The notes under the pieces were generated by a model. That model was not told the DNA's origin. It did no database searches and was given only the letters and a program-made list of their open reading frames with translations. A program made the translations under genes and the position numbers. From Anthocerotibacter panamensis C109 (lineage in GTDB: Bacteria; Cyanobacteriota; Cyanobacteriia; Gloeobacterales; Anthocerotibacteraceae), in the NCBI RefSeq assembly GCF_018389385.1, contig NZ_CP062698.1, positions 62,001-126,000 of the forward strand: a stretch of DNA of 64,000 bases. Direction: 5' to 3'. Positions 8,220 through 16,026 of the stretch are shown here, in pieces; the first letter of the stretch is position 1; each line of letters starts with the position of its first letter.

Positions 8220-10364
8220 ATGGTTAATTTTTTGCTTGAAGTAGGCACCGAGGAACTGCCCGCCAGTTTTATCGTTCAGGCCCTGCCTCAATGGGAGGAA
8301 AAAGTCCGCCAATCCCTGACCGAGCAGGGGTTGAGCTATCAGGAGGCGCACTTTTGGGCCACGCCCCGCCGTTTGGCGATGGTGCTCAAAGGGCTCCCCG
8401 ACGCTCAGGCTGACCGGGTGGATCAGGTCAAGGGACCGGCGGCAGCCAGCGCCTATGATGCAGCGGGCAGCCCGACCAAGGCACTCCAAGGCTTTATGCG
8501 GGCGAAGGGTGTGACCCCGGCGGACCTGAGGAGCCAGGCGACGGAAAAGGGAGATTTTATATTTGCTCAGGTGGCGACCCAAGGCCGGACCACGGGTGCG
8601 CTGTTGCAGGATTTGGTTCCGGGGTGGATCACGGGGCTGGAGGGCAAGCGGCTCATGCGTTGGGCCGATGGCTCCCTGCGCTTTAGCCGTCCGATTCGCT
8701 GGTTAGTGAGTCTCTTGGATGGGCAGGTATTGCCGGTTGCGCTAGAGGGACTCCAGAGCGGAGCGACCAGCTACGGCCACCGAGTTCTTCATCCCCAACC
8801 GCTTACCTTGACCGGAGCGGACACCTATGAGACCGAACTCAAGGCGGCTTTTGTCTGGGTGGACCCGACCAGCCGCTACGCCCATATCGAAGCTTTGTTG
8901 CGTCAAGCGGCGCAGGAATTAGGCGCTGAACCAGAGATCCCTGCGGATCTGCTCACAGAAGTGAACTATCTGGTCGAGTGGCCGACAGTCGTGGTGGGGA
9001 GCTTTGAGGCGGACTTTTTGACCCTACCGCCGCCCGTGATCAAGACCGAGATGATGAGCCACCAGCGCTATTTCCCCGTCCATCAACCCAGCCAGCCATC
9101 AGCCCTCCTCCCCTATTTCTTGAGTGTGAGTAATGGCGATCCTCGCCATAGTCCCCTCATCGCTCGGGGCAACAGCCGGGTCTTGAGCGCGCGGTTGTGG
9201 GATGGGCGCTTTTTTTATAACGAGGACCGCAAAAAGCGGCTGGAAGACTTTTTAGCCAACCTGGAGGCGGTCACGTTCCAGGAGAAGTTGGGGAGTATGG
9301 CAGAACGGGTCGAGCGTATCGTCCAAGTGTCCGCTTGGTTAGCCGATCACTTGGGCTTTTCTGAAGCCGAGAAGCTCCTCATCGTCAAGACTACCCGCCT
9401 CTCCAAAGCTGACCTTACGACGCAAATGGTCAAGGAATTCCCAGAACTCCAAGGCATTATGGGCTACTACTACGCCATGGCAGACGAGGAAGATCCGCTC
9501 ATCGCCCGAGGCATCGAAGAGCATTACCTGCCGCGCTTCGCTGGGGATGGATTGCCCACCACAACTACCGGACAGATCGCAGCCCTGGCGGATAAAGCGG
9601 AATTGGTCGCGAGTATGTTCAGCATCGACAAGATCCCCACAGGTTCTTCGGACCCCTTCGGGTTGCGACGGGCGGTCTTGGGTATTATTCAGATCATCTG
9701 GGAGAATAAGTTCGAGCTGAGTCTATGGACGTTATTTGCACAGGCGGGTAAGAAGCTTGTGCATGCTCAAGCAAATCTTGGTGCCCTGAAGAAATTTTAT
9801 CAGCAGCGGCTGGAGATCTTTTTGATAGAACAGGCAAAAATCGACTATGATTTGGTCGCTGCTGTGGTCGATCCCTCGATTTTGGAAGGGGTGGAAGTGG
9901 CAGAAAGTAGCTTGACTAGCATCATGAGACGGGCCTATCTTTTGCAAAAATTGCGACAGGATGGAACCCTGGCTGAGATCTATGAAACAGTGACGCGTGT
10001 CTCCCGCCTTGGTGCCGGTTCTGGCCTCAGTCCCATGGATCTCGACCCCAGACGCTTGGTCAGCCCTAACCACTTCCAGACCCCAGTCGAGAAAACCCTG
10101 TTCGATGTTGCCTGCAACTCCAGCGAGGTTATTGCGTTGGATAATAGTTCTGGCTCTTCAGATAAATTCGCTGAAGTAGACTTAACAAAACTCGTTGAGC
10201 ACATCAAGGACACAGTAGAACCTGTTACCCAGTTTTTTATTGATGTGTTGGTGATGGCTGAAGATCCTGATTTGCGTACCAATCGTTTGAACGTACTGGG
10301 AGTCCTGCGCAATCAATATCGCCTCCTGGCTGATTTCAGCAAAGTTGTGATGGGGGGCCAATAG
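8220..10364 (+). CDS. glyS: Glycine-tRNA ligase, beta subunit
   Basis: GlyS is the large subunit of the alpha2beta2 glycyl-tRNA synthetase and contributes tRNA binding. At 714 residues it has the usual bacterial length. It starts with the hallmark NFLLEVGTEELPASFI and contains TPRRLAM, WADGSLRFSRPIRWLVSLLDG, EMMSHQRYFPV, SKADLTTQMVKEFPELQGIMGYYYA and SDPFGLRRAVLGI. The alpha subunit gene glyQ is not in this window, so the two subunits are encoded separately. The next gene begins on the base after the stop codon, which indicates a two-gene operon. Confidence 0.97.
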   Translation: MVNFLLEVGTEELPASFIVQALPQWEEKVRQSLTEQGLSYQEAHFWATPRRLAMVLKGLPDAQADRVDQVKGPAAASAYDAAGSPTKALQGFMRAKGVTPADLRSQATEKGDFIFAQVATQGRTTGALLQDLVPGWITGLEGKRLMRWADGSLRFSRPIRWLVSLLDGQVLPVALEGLQSGATSYGHRVLHPQPLTLTGADTYETELKAAFVWVDPTSRYAHIEALLRQAAQELGAEPEIPADLLTEVNYLVEWPTVVVGSFEADFLTLPPPVIKTEMMSHQRYFPVHQPSQPSALLPYFLSVSNGDPRHSPLIARGNSRVLSARLWDGRFFYNEDRKKRLEDFLANLEAVTFQEKLGSMAERVERIVQVSAWLADHLGFSEAEKLLIVKTTRLSKADLTTQMVKEFPELQGIMGYYYAMADEEDPLIARGIEEHYLPRFAGDGLPTTTTGQIAALADKAELVASMFSIDKIPTGSSDPFGLRRAVLGIIQIIWENKFELSLWTLFAQAGKKLVHAQANLGALKKFYQQRLEIFLIEQAKIDYDLVAAVVDPSILEGVEVAESSLTSIMRRAYLLQKLRQDGTLAEIYETVTRVSRLGAGSGLSPMDLDPRRLVSPNHFQTPVEKTLFDVACNSSEVIALDNSSGSSDKFAEVDLTKLVEHIKDTVEPVTQFFIDVLVMAEDPDLRTNRLNVLGVLRNQYRLLADFSKVVMGGQ

Positions 10365-10787
10365 ATGGAAGTCGAATTTAAAAAAGCAGTCTGGTCGAAG
10401 TTATGGATTTATTTGGAGTTCACCACCGCGCCCAATGAAGCGGAACAGCAGTACATTCAACAACTTTTTGAGAGTTGGTACACGCTGGGGCTGCTTGGAG
10501 GATTTAACGCCACTGCGACGCCGATACAGAACTCCGAAGTTGAAGACCTGAGCCATTTGGAATATCCTGCCCATCAAGAGCGGCTGCCTTCTCTGATGCA
10601 CAATATGGGCGAGGTCGAATTTCAGCAACATTGGGCGCGGTGCTGGTTTGACCTGGGCACCGCAGATGCCCTTGCTCTCGATATCCTCATCAATGCCCTC
10701 GACACGCTCTCCCACGAGTACGCCTCCCTCAAGCGGGTCATCGTCGGCGGGAATCCCGAAACGGCTCGAGACGGCTACGGAAATTGA
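10365..10787 (+). CDS. DUF3531 family protein
   Basis: This 140-residue protein matches my memory of the DUF3531 family of cyanobacteria and plastids, whose function is unknown. Recognisable blocks are KLWIYLEF near residue 12, LFESWYTLGLLGGFNA around 27-42, LMHNMGEVEFQQHWARCWFDLGTADALALDILINAL around 75-110, and a C-terminal VIVGG. No signal peptide or membrane segment is seen, so it should be cytoplasmic. It starts one base after the glyS stop, so translation of the two is probably coupled. A link to aminoacylation is not implied by this alone. Confidence 0.8.
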   Translation: MEVEFKKAVWSKLWIYLEFTTAPNEAEQQYIQQLFESWYTLGLLGGFNATATPIQNSEVEDLSHLEYPAHQERLPSLMHNMGEVEFQQHWARCWFDLGTADALALDILINALDTLSHEYASLKRVIVGGNPETARDGYGN

Positions 10788-10821
10788 GCATAGCCTCCGC
10801 AGACAAAACGGGCTGTCTCGT

Positions 10822-11301
10822 CTATTCTGCTTGGGCAAGTTGCGCCAATGCCTCCCCCGTGAGCCGAAAACCTATCCAGTCATCCAGGGGCGTCGCGCCC
10901 AGGTGTCGATAAAAGGCAAGGGCGGGCTCATTCCAATTCAGCGCTGCCCACTCCAGCCGCCCATAGCCGCGTTCTTGGGTCAAACGGGCTAGATGGGTGA
11001 GGAGCGCCCGCCCGATGCCACAGCCCCGGAGGTGGGGGCGCACGTAGAGGTCTTCCAGATAGAGACCAGGGCGACCCAGAAAAGTAGAGAAATTGGGGAA
11101 GACCACCGCAAAACCAGCAGGCTCTTCACCATAAAAAGCCAGAATCACTTCAACCGTGGATGGCGCTGCAAATAAAGATTCCTGGAGCAGTTCTTCGGTC
11201 GCTTTCACCTCGTGAGCCAGCCGCTCATAGGTAGCCAATTCTCGGATAAAAGCCAGGATGAGGGGAATATCGTGGGGAGCCGCCGGACGTAGCGTGAGCA
11301 T
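10822..11301 (-). CDS. GNAT N-acetyltransferase, diamine/thialysine acetyltransferase-like
   Basis: The protein transfers an acetyl group from acetyl-CoA to an amine. It shows the GNAT acetyl-CoA motif LYVRPHLRGCGIGRALLTHLA and a following W-x-x-LNWN-x-PALAFYRHLGA block, which places it close to the spermidine/thialysine acetyltransferase branch; the exact substrate is inferred. Met at 11301 (MLTLRPAAPHD) is the family-like start, although the frame is open to 11325. It is the last gene of a minus-strand run after prmC and a hypothetical gene, whose stop lies only 2 bp before the longer start. Confidence 0.85.
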   Translation of the reverse strand: MLTLRPAAPHDIPLILAFIRELATYERLAHEVKATEELLQESLFAAPSTVEVILAFYGEEPAGFAVVFPNFSTFLGRPGLYLEDLYVRPHLRGCGIGRALLTHLARLTQERGYGRLEWAALNWNEPALAFYRHLGATPLDDWIGFRLTGEALAQLAQAE

Positions 11302-11326
11302 AGTATGACCCTGAGGATACTGCAAT

Positions 11327-11764
11327 CTATTGCGAACACCGGCGCGAGCACCGGCGCAAGTGGCGGCGCGAGCGGCGAGACCAAACTTGGACGCTACGCG
11401 GTCGTTGCGGAGCCAGTAGCACTTTTTCTAGAACGTACCGGACTTCAGCGGTGGCTTCATGGACAGTTTGTAGGAGCTTTCTGAACGCTTGGGATTGTTG
11501 AGGGCTACTTGCAAGGACCTGGGCGGGGTCCAATACAGAAAAGTCCTGAAGCGGAGGGTCTGCTTTTGACCAGAACTCTTTTTGGTCAATACGGTGGGCG
11601 GGGGCGAAGCCTAAATCTGTCCAGGTAACCCAGTCAAAACCTGCAAGCGAGACGATCAGGGCACCTTGGGAGAAAACCAAAGGTAAGGGCTGGGGCATGG
11701 CATCGGTGGGGTGCAGATGCCCCCATAGCTGACCATCAATGATGTGCAGGTCACTCATGGGCAA
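11327..11764 (-). CDS. Hypothetical protein between prmC and GNAT gene
   Basis: I do not recognise this 145-residue protein. It has no signal peptide or membrane helix. The first 110 residues look like a compact globular domain (LPLVFSQGALIVSLAGFDWVTWTDLGF). The last 20 are highly basic (RSRRSRRHLRRCSRRCSQ) and are encoded by an imperfect GGCGCGAG/CACCGGCG repeat at 11338-11380, which suggests a recently expanded or frameshifted tail. It lies 8 bp after prmC and just before the GNAT gene, all on the minus strand, so it is probably co-transcribed with them. Confidence 0.6.
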   Translation of the reverse strand: MPMSDLHIIDGQLWGHLHPTDAMPQPLPLVFSQGALIVSLAGFDWVTWTDLGFAPAHRIDQKEFWSKADPPLQDFSVLDPAQVLASSPQQSQAFRKLLQTVHEATAEVRYVLEKVLLAPQRPRSVQVWSRRSRRHLRRCSRRCSQ

Positions 11765-11772
11765 GGCACTCC

Positions 11773-12675
11773 TCAGAACTGAATTTTATCGTAGCCATTG
11801 AATCCGTCGCGATGCCGCAGCCGCGCTAGCACAAACCGCTCATTGCCCTCCAAATCGGGCCGGGTGACGATATCTTGATACCAGCCTGTCTGGGCCAAAA
11901 GCGCAACCACCGCTACAGCCTGCCCCTGCATGACTTCCACCGCCCACAGCCCACCGGATCTAAGTACACGAGGAGCCTGATGCGCTAGTTCACGAAACGC
12001 TTGTAGCCCATCAGGACCGCCGTCAAGGGCGAGTTGGGGCTCATGGTCGCGGACCTCAGGCTCCAGAGTCGCCACTTGAGCAGAAGGGATATAGGGGGGA
12101 TTAGAGACGATGACATCGACCGGCTCTTGAACGGGCTCTAGCCAGGAACCCTCCAGAAACGTCACTCCCAGCCCCAGACGGTGAGCATTCTGACGGGCGA
12201 CCTCCAGACAAATAGAGGAGCAGTCCACAGCCAGAACCCGTGCGTGGCGAAGGGCTTGGGCTAGAGCCAAAGCCAGACAACCACTGCCGGTTCCGACATC
12301 GACCACAGTGGCGACAGGCGTTCCTGCCAGTTCCGCCAACACCTCGTCCACCAGCAGTTCTGTCTCCGGGCGCGGAATAAGGACGCCTGAACGGACGTGG
12401 AGCACAAAATTTCGCCAGAGGAGCACTCCTGTCAGGTACTGCACCGGGATGCCATATTGGACACGCTGTCGCCAGAGGTCGTCCAGGGTCTGGAGGGTCG
12501 TGCTGTCCACGGCCTCCCCCCGGCTCTGGAGCAAATCCAGTCGGTCCCGCCCCGTCACCCAGCGCACGAGATAGTCCACTTCCGCTCGCTCAATGTTACA
12601 GGTCTGCGCCTGGGTCCGCGCCTCTTGCCACCAAGCGCCGAGCCGTTGACCTAAAGCGGGTTCAGGGTTTGCCAT
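11773..12675 (-). CDS. prmC: Peptide chain release factor N5-glutamine methyltransferase
   Basis: PrmC (HemK) methylates the GGQ glutamine of release factors RF1 and RF2 using S-adenosylmethionine. Evidence is the SAM-binding motif VVDVGTGSGCLALALA, the substrate-glutamine motif SNPPYIPS (NPPY, about residue 192 from ATG 12675) and the PrmC-typical block PVQYLTGVLLWRNFVLHVRSGVLIPRPETELLV. The frame is open to 12699 but ATG 12675 (MANPEPALGQ) fits better and reduces the overlap with the upstream Tic22-like gene to 14 bp. The overlap suggests co-transcription with that envelope-protein gene. Confidence 0.92.
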   Translation of the reverse strand: MANPEPALGQRLGAWWQEARTQAQTCNIERAEVDYLVRWVTGRDRLDLLQSRGEAVDSTTLQTLDDLWRQRVQYGIPVQYLTGVLLWRNFVLHVRSGVLIPRPETELLVDEVLAELAGTPVATVVDVGTGSGCLALALAQALRHARVLAVDCSSICLEVARQNAHRLGLGVTFLEGSWLEPVQEPVDVIVSNPPYIPSAQVATLEPEVRDHEPQLALDGGPDGLQAFRELAHQAPRVLRSGGLWAVEVMQGQAVAVVALLAQTGWYQDIVTRPDLEGNERFVLARLRHRDGFNGYDKIQF

Positions 12676-13486
12676 CGGGGGCTGCGGGCTTGGGGGCATC
12701 CTTGAGGAAATTGGGCGGCAGGGCTTTTTGGATCGTGTCTACATATTTCAAGGCATCCTCGTCTGCTACAAAATTGACGGCCTGACCTAGGCGTTCATTT
12801 TTGGGATCGAGCATCAAGTCAAGCACCCGGAAGAGGCTCATCACTTGGACACTAGCTTTGCTGGCTAGGTCCGGTTGGACTTCTTTGAGTTGGGTATACA
12901 AGTCGTCCACGTCTTTCTCCTTGAAGAAAAAGGGTAAGAGTGGCTCAGTGATCCGGGGGTAAACGATTGGTTTGCCATCTTTACCCGGCAAGAACATCCC
13001 GCGGGTAAAGGTCAAGGGCTCGGTCCCGCGCCCTAGGTAAAAGACCGGGAGTCCCGGAAATTCCTTGAGATTTGCATCGACCTTCTGCGCCTTGGCGAGG
13101 GCTGATTGCACCGTCTCAGGAGCAGCCTGAAACGAGTAGCGGATTTTGCTGTCCTTATTCTGGCCTTCTTTGCGCGCAGCTTCAAAAGCCTCACCCAAGC
13201 TGATGGGGACGACTTGATAGAGCTTGCTCACATCGGGCGGGGCGTTTTTTTTGAAATCATCAAAGCTTTTACGGGCCAGGGTACCGTCGATGAATACGAC
13301 GATCACTCCCACATCTTCTTTGTCAGTCTTGATCCGCCCGACGAGGGGATTGCCCTCTTTAGTGACAATGGCGAAAGCAGGAATCGTGTTCAATTTGTCG
13401 ATAATTTGCCTGTCGGTTAGGGCTTTAACCGGCGTGGTCAGGGTCAACAACAGGGCGACAGCGCCACACACAATACGTCTCATCAT
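12662..13486 (-). CDS. Tic22-like periplasmic protein, copy 1
   Basis: The 274-residue protein has a clear signal peptide (MMRRIVCGAVALLLTLTTPVKA). The mature part resembles the Tic22 family, which in cyanobacteria is a periplasmic chaperone for outer-membrane biogenesis and in plastids a protein-import component. Typical features are the N-terminal LNTIPAFAIVTKEGNPLV, a repeated alpha-beta layout, GLPVFYLGRG, and PFFFKEKDVDDLYTQL. It is a paralogue of the gene at 13632-14405, same strand, and both follow a similar promoter-like box. The C-terminal end overlaps the start of prmC. Confidence 0.8.
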   Translation of the reverse strand: MMRRIVCGAVALLLTLTTPVKALTDRQIIDKLNTIPAFAIVTKEGNPLVGRIKTDKEDVGVIVVFIDGTLARKSFDDFKKNAPPDVSKLYQVVPISLGEAFEAARKEGQNKDSKIRYSFQAAPETVQSALAKAQKVDANLKEFPGLPVFYLGRGTEPLTFTRGMFLPGKDGKPIVYPRITEPLLPFFFKEKDVDDLYTQLKEVQPDLASKASVQVMSLFRVLDLMLDPKNERLGQAVNFVADEDALKYVDTIQKALPPNFLKDAPKPAAPDGKP

Positions 13487-13559
13487 CTCTCCTTAGCAAT
13501 TGGGCGAAAAACGTGAAGGGCATCTGCGGGGAATCCTCCCCCGCGCTGCACTGTAAATA

Positions 13560-13574
13560 TATAACAGCTTGCTC
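13560..13574 (-). promoter_or_regulatory. Promoter-like box shared by the Tic22 paralogues (copy 1)
   Basis: On the minus strand GAGCAAGCTGTTATA precedes the first Tic22-like gene. Nearly the same string (AGCAAACTGTTATA) precedes the second copy at 14497-14510. TTATAT/TTATAC could be a -10 element. Conservation between paralogues whose surroundings differ suggests a functional promoter or operator. Confidence 0.35.
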
Positions 13575-13631
13575 CATCCTTGACGATAGAGGCCATGAAG
13601 GGGCAAGCTGGGGTGCTATGGCAAGGCGCGA

Positions 13632-14405
13632 TTAGGGTTTAGCGGCTGGTTTGCCCGAGGCTTCGGGGAAGAACTTATAGGTCGGAGCGGCTTCAAGAGC
13701 GTCTTTAGCGGGTACCAATTCGATGGATTGGGATAGGGATTCATCCCCTTTGCTGAGCAGTTCCACCATTTGGTCGAGCGTGCTCAGTTCCACATAGGCA
13801 CTGGTGATACTTTGGTCTTTTTTCCGGGCTTGCTCTAACTGCTGGGCAATGATGCTGTAGTCGAAGTACATCGGGGTCACATCGCGTTTGCTGCCTTTAT
13901 CGCCGGGAACTTGGAGGGTGAGCGGGCTGATTTTGCCTTCTTTTTTCTGAGCGGGAAAGAACAGGGGGATGCCTACAAATTTGGATGGGTCTTGCTGAGC
14001 GCGCTTGAGGATCTCGCGGGCTTGTTTCACTTCGTCGTCAGCGGGCGCGACGACGATTTCGACTTTCTTTTCTTTTCGTTGGCTCTGAAAGGCTGCATAG
14101 GCTAGGGCTAGGGAGCTGACCCGGACTTCGGTTTTGGCTCCTACCGTCTTGTCTTTTTCTTGAATCCGGCCTAGGAATTGTTTGGCTTCGGTGGGATTGA
14201 GAAAGAAGTTGACGAGGCGGATGGCGGGCTTGCCTTCTTTTTCGGGCAGGGTGACGACGATGGGCTCACGGGTCTCTGTGTTGATCACCACAAAGACGGG
14301 AATGTTCTTCAGCTTCTCGGAAATCTGCTTCTCCGTGAGCGCTTGAGCGGGGGCAATGGTCGTAATCAGCGCAGCGGCAGCGAGGCCGTACCAGACAGGT
14401 CGCAT
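13632..14405 (-). CDS. Tic22-like periplasmic protein, copy 2
   Basis: This 257-residue protein is a tandem paralogue of the preceding Tic22-like gene. It has a signal peptide (MRPVWYGLAAAALITTIAPAQA), then EKLKNIPVFVVINTETREPIVV, a lysine-rich middle, VGIPLFFPAQKKEGKISPL and the FDYSIIAQQLEQARKKD helix that corresponds to the FKEKDVDDLYTQL helix of copy 1. The role should be in the periplasm, in outer-membrane protein handling. Divergence between the copies is large, so duplication is old or selection has separated their partners. It has its own upstream region with the shared promoter box. Confidence 0.8.
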   Translation of the reverse strand: MRPVWYGLAAAALITTIAPAQALTEKQISEKLKNIPVFVVINTETREPIVVTLPEKEGKPAIRLVNFFLNPTEAKQFLGRIQEKDKTVGAKTEVRVSSLALAYAAFQSQRKEKKVEIVVAPADDEVKQAREILKRAQQDPSKFVGIPLFFPAQKKEGKISPLTLQVPGDKGSKRDVTPMYFDYSIIAQQLEQARKKDQSITSAYVELSTLDQMVELLSKGDESLSQSIELVPAKDALEAAPTYKFFPEASGKPAAKP

Positions 14406-14496
14406 GGTTTCTCCTTAATGAGCACCTGAAACTACGTGGAACAAGAGCGATTAGGGCACAGCCTGCTCTGGAATACCTCAAGGAGCTTTACCTATG

Positions 14497-14510
14497 TATA
14501 ACAGTTTGCT
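14497..14510 (-). promoter_or_regulatory. Promoter-like box shared by the Tic22 paralogues (copy 2)
   Basis: The minus-strand string AGCAAACTGTTATA sits about 90 bp upstream of the second Tic22-like gene and matches the box ahead of copy 1. See the entry at 13560-13574. No transcription start evidence is available. Confidence 0.35.
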
Positions 14511-14655
14511 TGACCGGACGACTAGGAGGGTGCCTGCAATCCACGGAGTATTCTGGGTGGAGCTGGTTCATGGGCTTGGTACCCAGTGCACCCACGAATA
14601 GGCCCGCCAGAGACCGCCAACCCTGTAAGAATGGATACAGGTATGGAGTCCAACC

Positions 14656-16026
14656 ATGGCAAGACCTATCGCAACCGTGAACCCAGCCACAGGGGAGACC
14701 GTAAAAACATTTACCCCACTCACCCCCCCCGAGATTGAAGCAAAACTCACCCTCGCCCACCAAACCTTCCTGGATTTTCGCCAAACCCCTCTCCCCCAGC
14801 GGGCCCAACGCCTACACCGCGCCGCAGACCTGCTAGAGCAAAACCGCACCCAATACGCCCACCTCATCACCCTAGAGATGGGCAAAACCCTCCGCTCAGC
14901 CGTCGCCGAGGTCGAGAAATCCGCCGCAGGTTGCCGCTTCTACGCCGAACACGCCCAAGCCTTCCTCGCCGATGTCCCCGCGCCACTCCCCGGACGCGCC
15001 TTCGTCCGCTATCAGCCTCTAGGTCCGATCCTGGCGGTCATGCCCTGGAACTTTCCGTTCTGGCAAGTCTTCCGCTTTGCGGCCCCAGCGTTGATGGCAG
15101 GCAATGTCGGACTCTTGAAACACGCCTCCAATGTCCCCCAATGCGCCCTCGCTATCGAAGCAATTTTCCGAGAAGCAGGTTTTCCCCCAGGAGCTTTTCA
15201 AACCCTACTCATCGGTGCCGAACAAGTCGCCCAAGTCGTCGCCGATGACCGCATCCAAGCTGCGACCCTCACCGGCAGCGAACCGGCAGGGCGCAACCTC
15301 GCCCGCTTAGCCGGAGACCACCTCAAAAAAACCGTCCTCGAATTAGGCGGCAGTGACCCTTTTATCGTCCTGCCCTCCGCCGACCTCGAAGCAGCCCTGC
15401 GCTGGGCGGTCATCGCCCGCACAATGAATAATGGTCAGTCCTGCATCGCCGCCAAGCGCTTCATCTTGTCTGAAGCCATTGCGGATACTTTTATCGAAGG
15501 CATGGCTGAACGCTTCCGGGGGCTCAAAGTGGGCGACCCGATGGACCCCAATACCGACCTCGGCCCCCTGGCGACTCCCGAGATTCTGGAGGCACTAGAC
15601 CAACAGGTGCAGGATTCCGTCCGGGCTGGGGCACGTTTAGTTGTAGGAGGCTACCGCTGGCCCGACCGTCCCGGCAACTTCTACCCGCCCACGGTGCTGA
15701 CGGATATTCCACCCACCAATCGGGCGTATCACGAAGAACTTTTTGGCCCCGTAGCAGCAGTCTTCCGAGTCAAAAACCTGGAGGAAGCGATTCAGTTAGC
15801 CAATGACACCAATTTTGGTCTCGGGGCGAGTGCTTGGACCTGTGACCCGGACGAGCAAGAACGACTCATCGAGCACCTAGAGGCAGGGTCTGTGTTTATC
15901 AATGGTATCGTCAAGTCCGATCTGCGTCTGCCCTTCGGCGGCATCAAGCACTCGGGCTATGGGCGCGAGCTGAGCATTCAGGGAATACACGAATTTGTCA
16001 ACGTCAAAACGGTGTGGGTGCAATGA
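14656..16026 (+). CDS. NAD(P)-dependent succinate-semialdehyde dehydrogenase
   Basis: This 456-residue aldehyde dehydrogenase family enzyme should oxidise succinic semialdehyde to succinate. Glu229 (VLELGGSDPF) and the catalytic Cys263 (NNGQSCIAAKRF) are present, as are MPWNFPFWQVFRFAAPALMAGN and LPFGGIKHSGYGRELS. The length and the MARPIATVNPATGE start match cyanobacterial SSADH. The strongest evidence for the substrate is the next gene, a 2-oxoglutarate-decarboxylase-like enzyme whose ATG overlaps this stop (ATGA, 16023-16026). Together they replace 2-oxoglutarate dehydrogenase in the cyanobacterial TCA shunt, as shown for Synechococcus PCC 7002. Confidence 0.86.
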   Translation: MARPIATVNPATGETVKTFTPLTPPEIEAKLTLAHQTFLDFRQTPLPQRAQRLHRAADLLEQNRTQYAHLITLEMGKTLRSAVAEVEKSAAGCRFYAEHAQAFLADVPAPLPGRAFVRYQPLGPILAVMPWNFPFWQVFRFAAPALMAGNVGLLKHASNVPQCALAIEAIFREAGFPPGAFQTLLIGAEQVAQVVADDRIQAATLTGSEPAGRNLARLAGDHLKKTVLELGGSDPFIVLPSADLEAALRWAVIARTMNNGQSCIAAKRFILSEAIADTFIEGMAERFRGLKVGDPMDPNTDLGPLATPEILEALDQQVQDSVRAGARLVVGGYRWPDRPGNFYPPTVLTDIPPTNRAYHEELFGPVAAVFRVKNLEEAIQLANDTNFGLGASAWTCDPDEQERLIEHLEAGSVFINGIVKSDLRLPFGGIKHSGYGRELSIQGIHEFVNVKTVWVQ

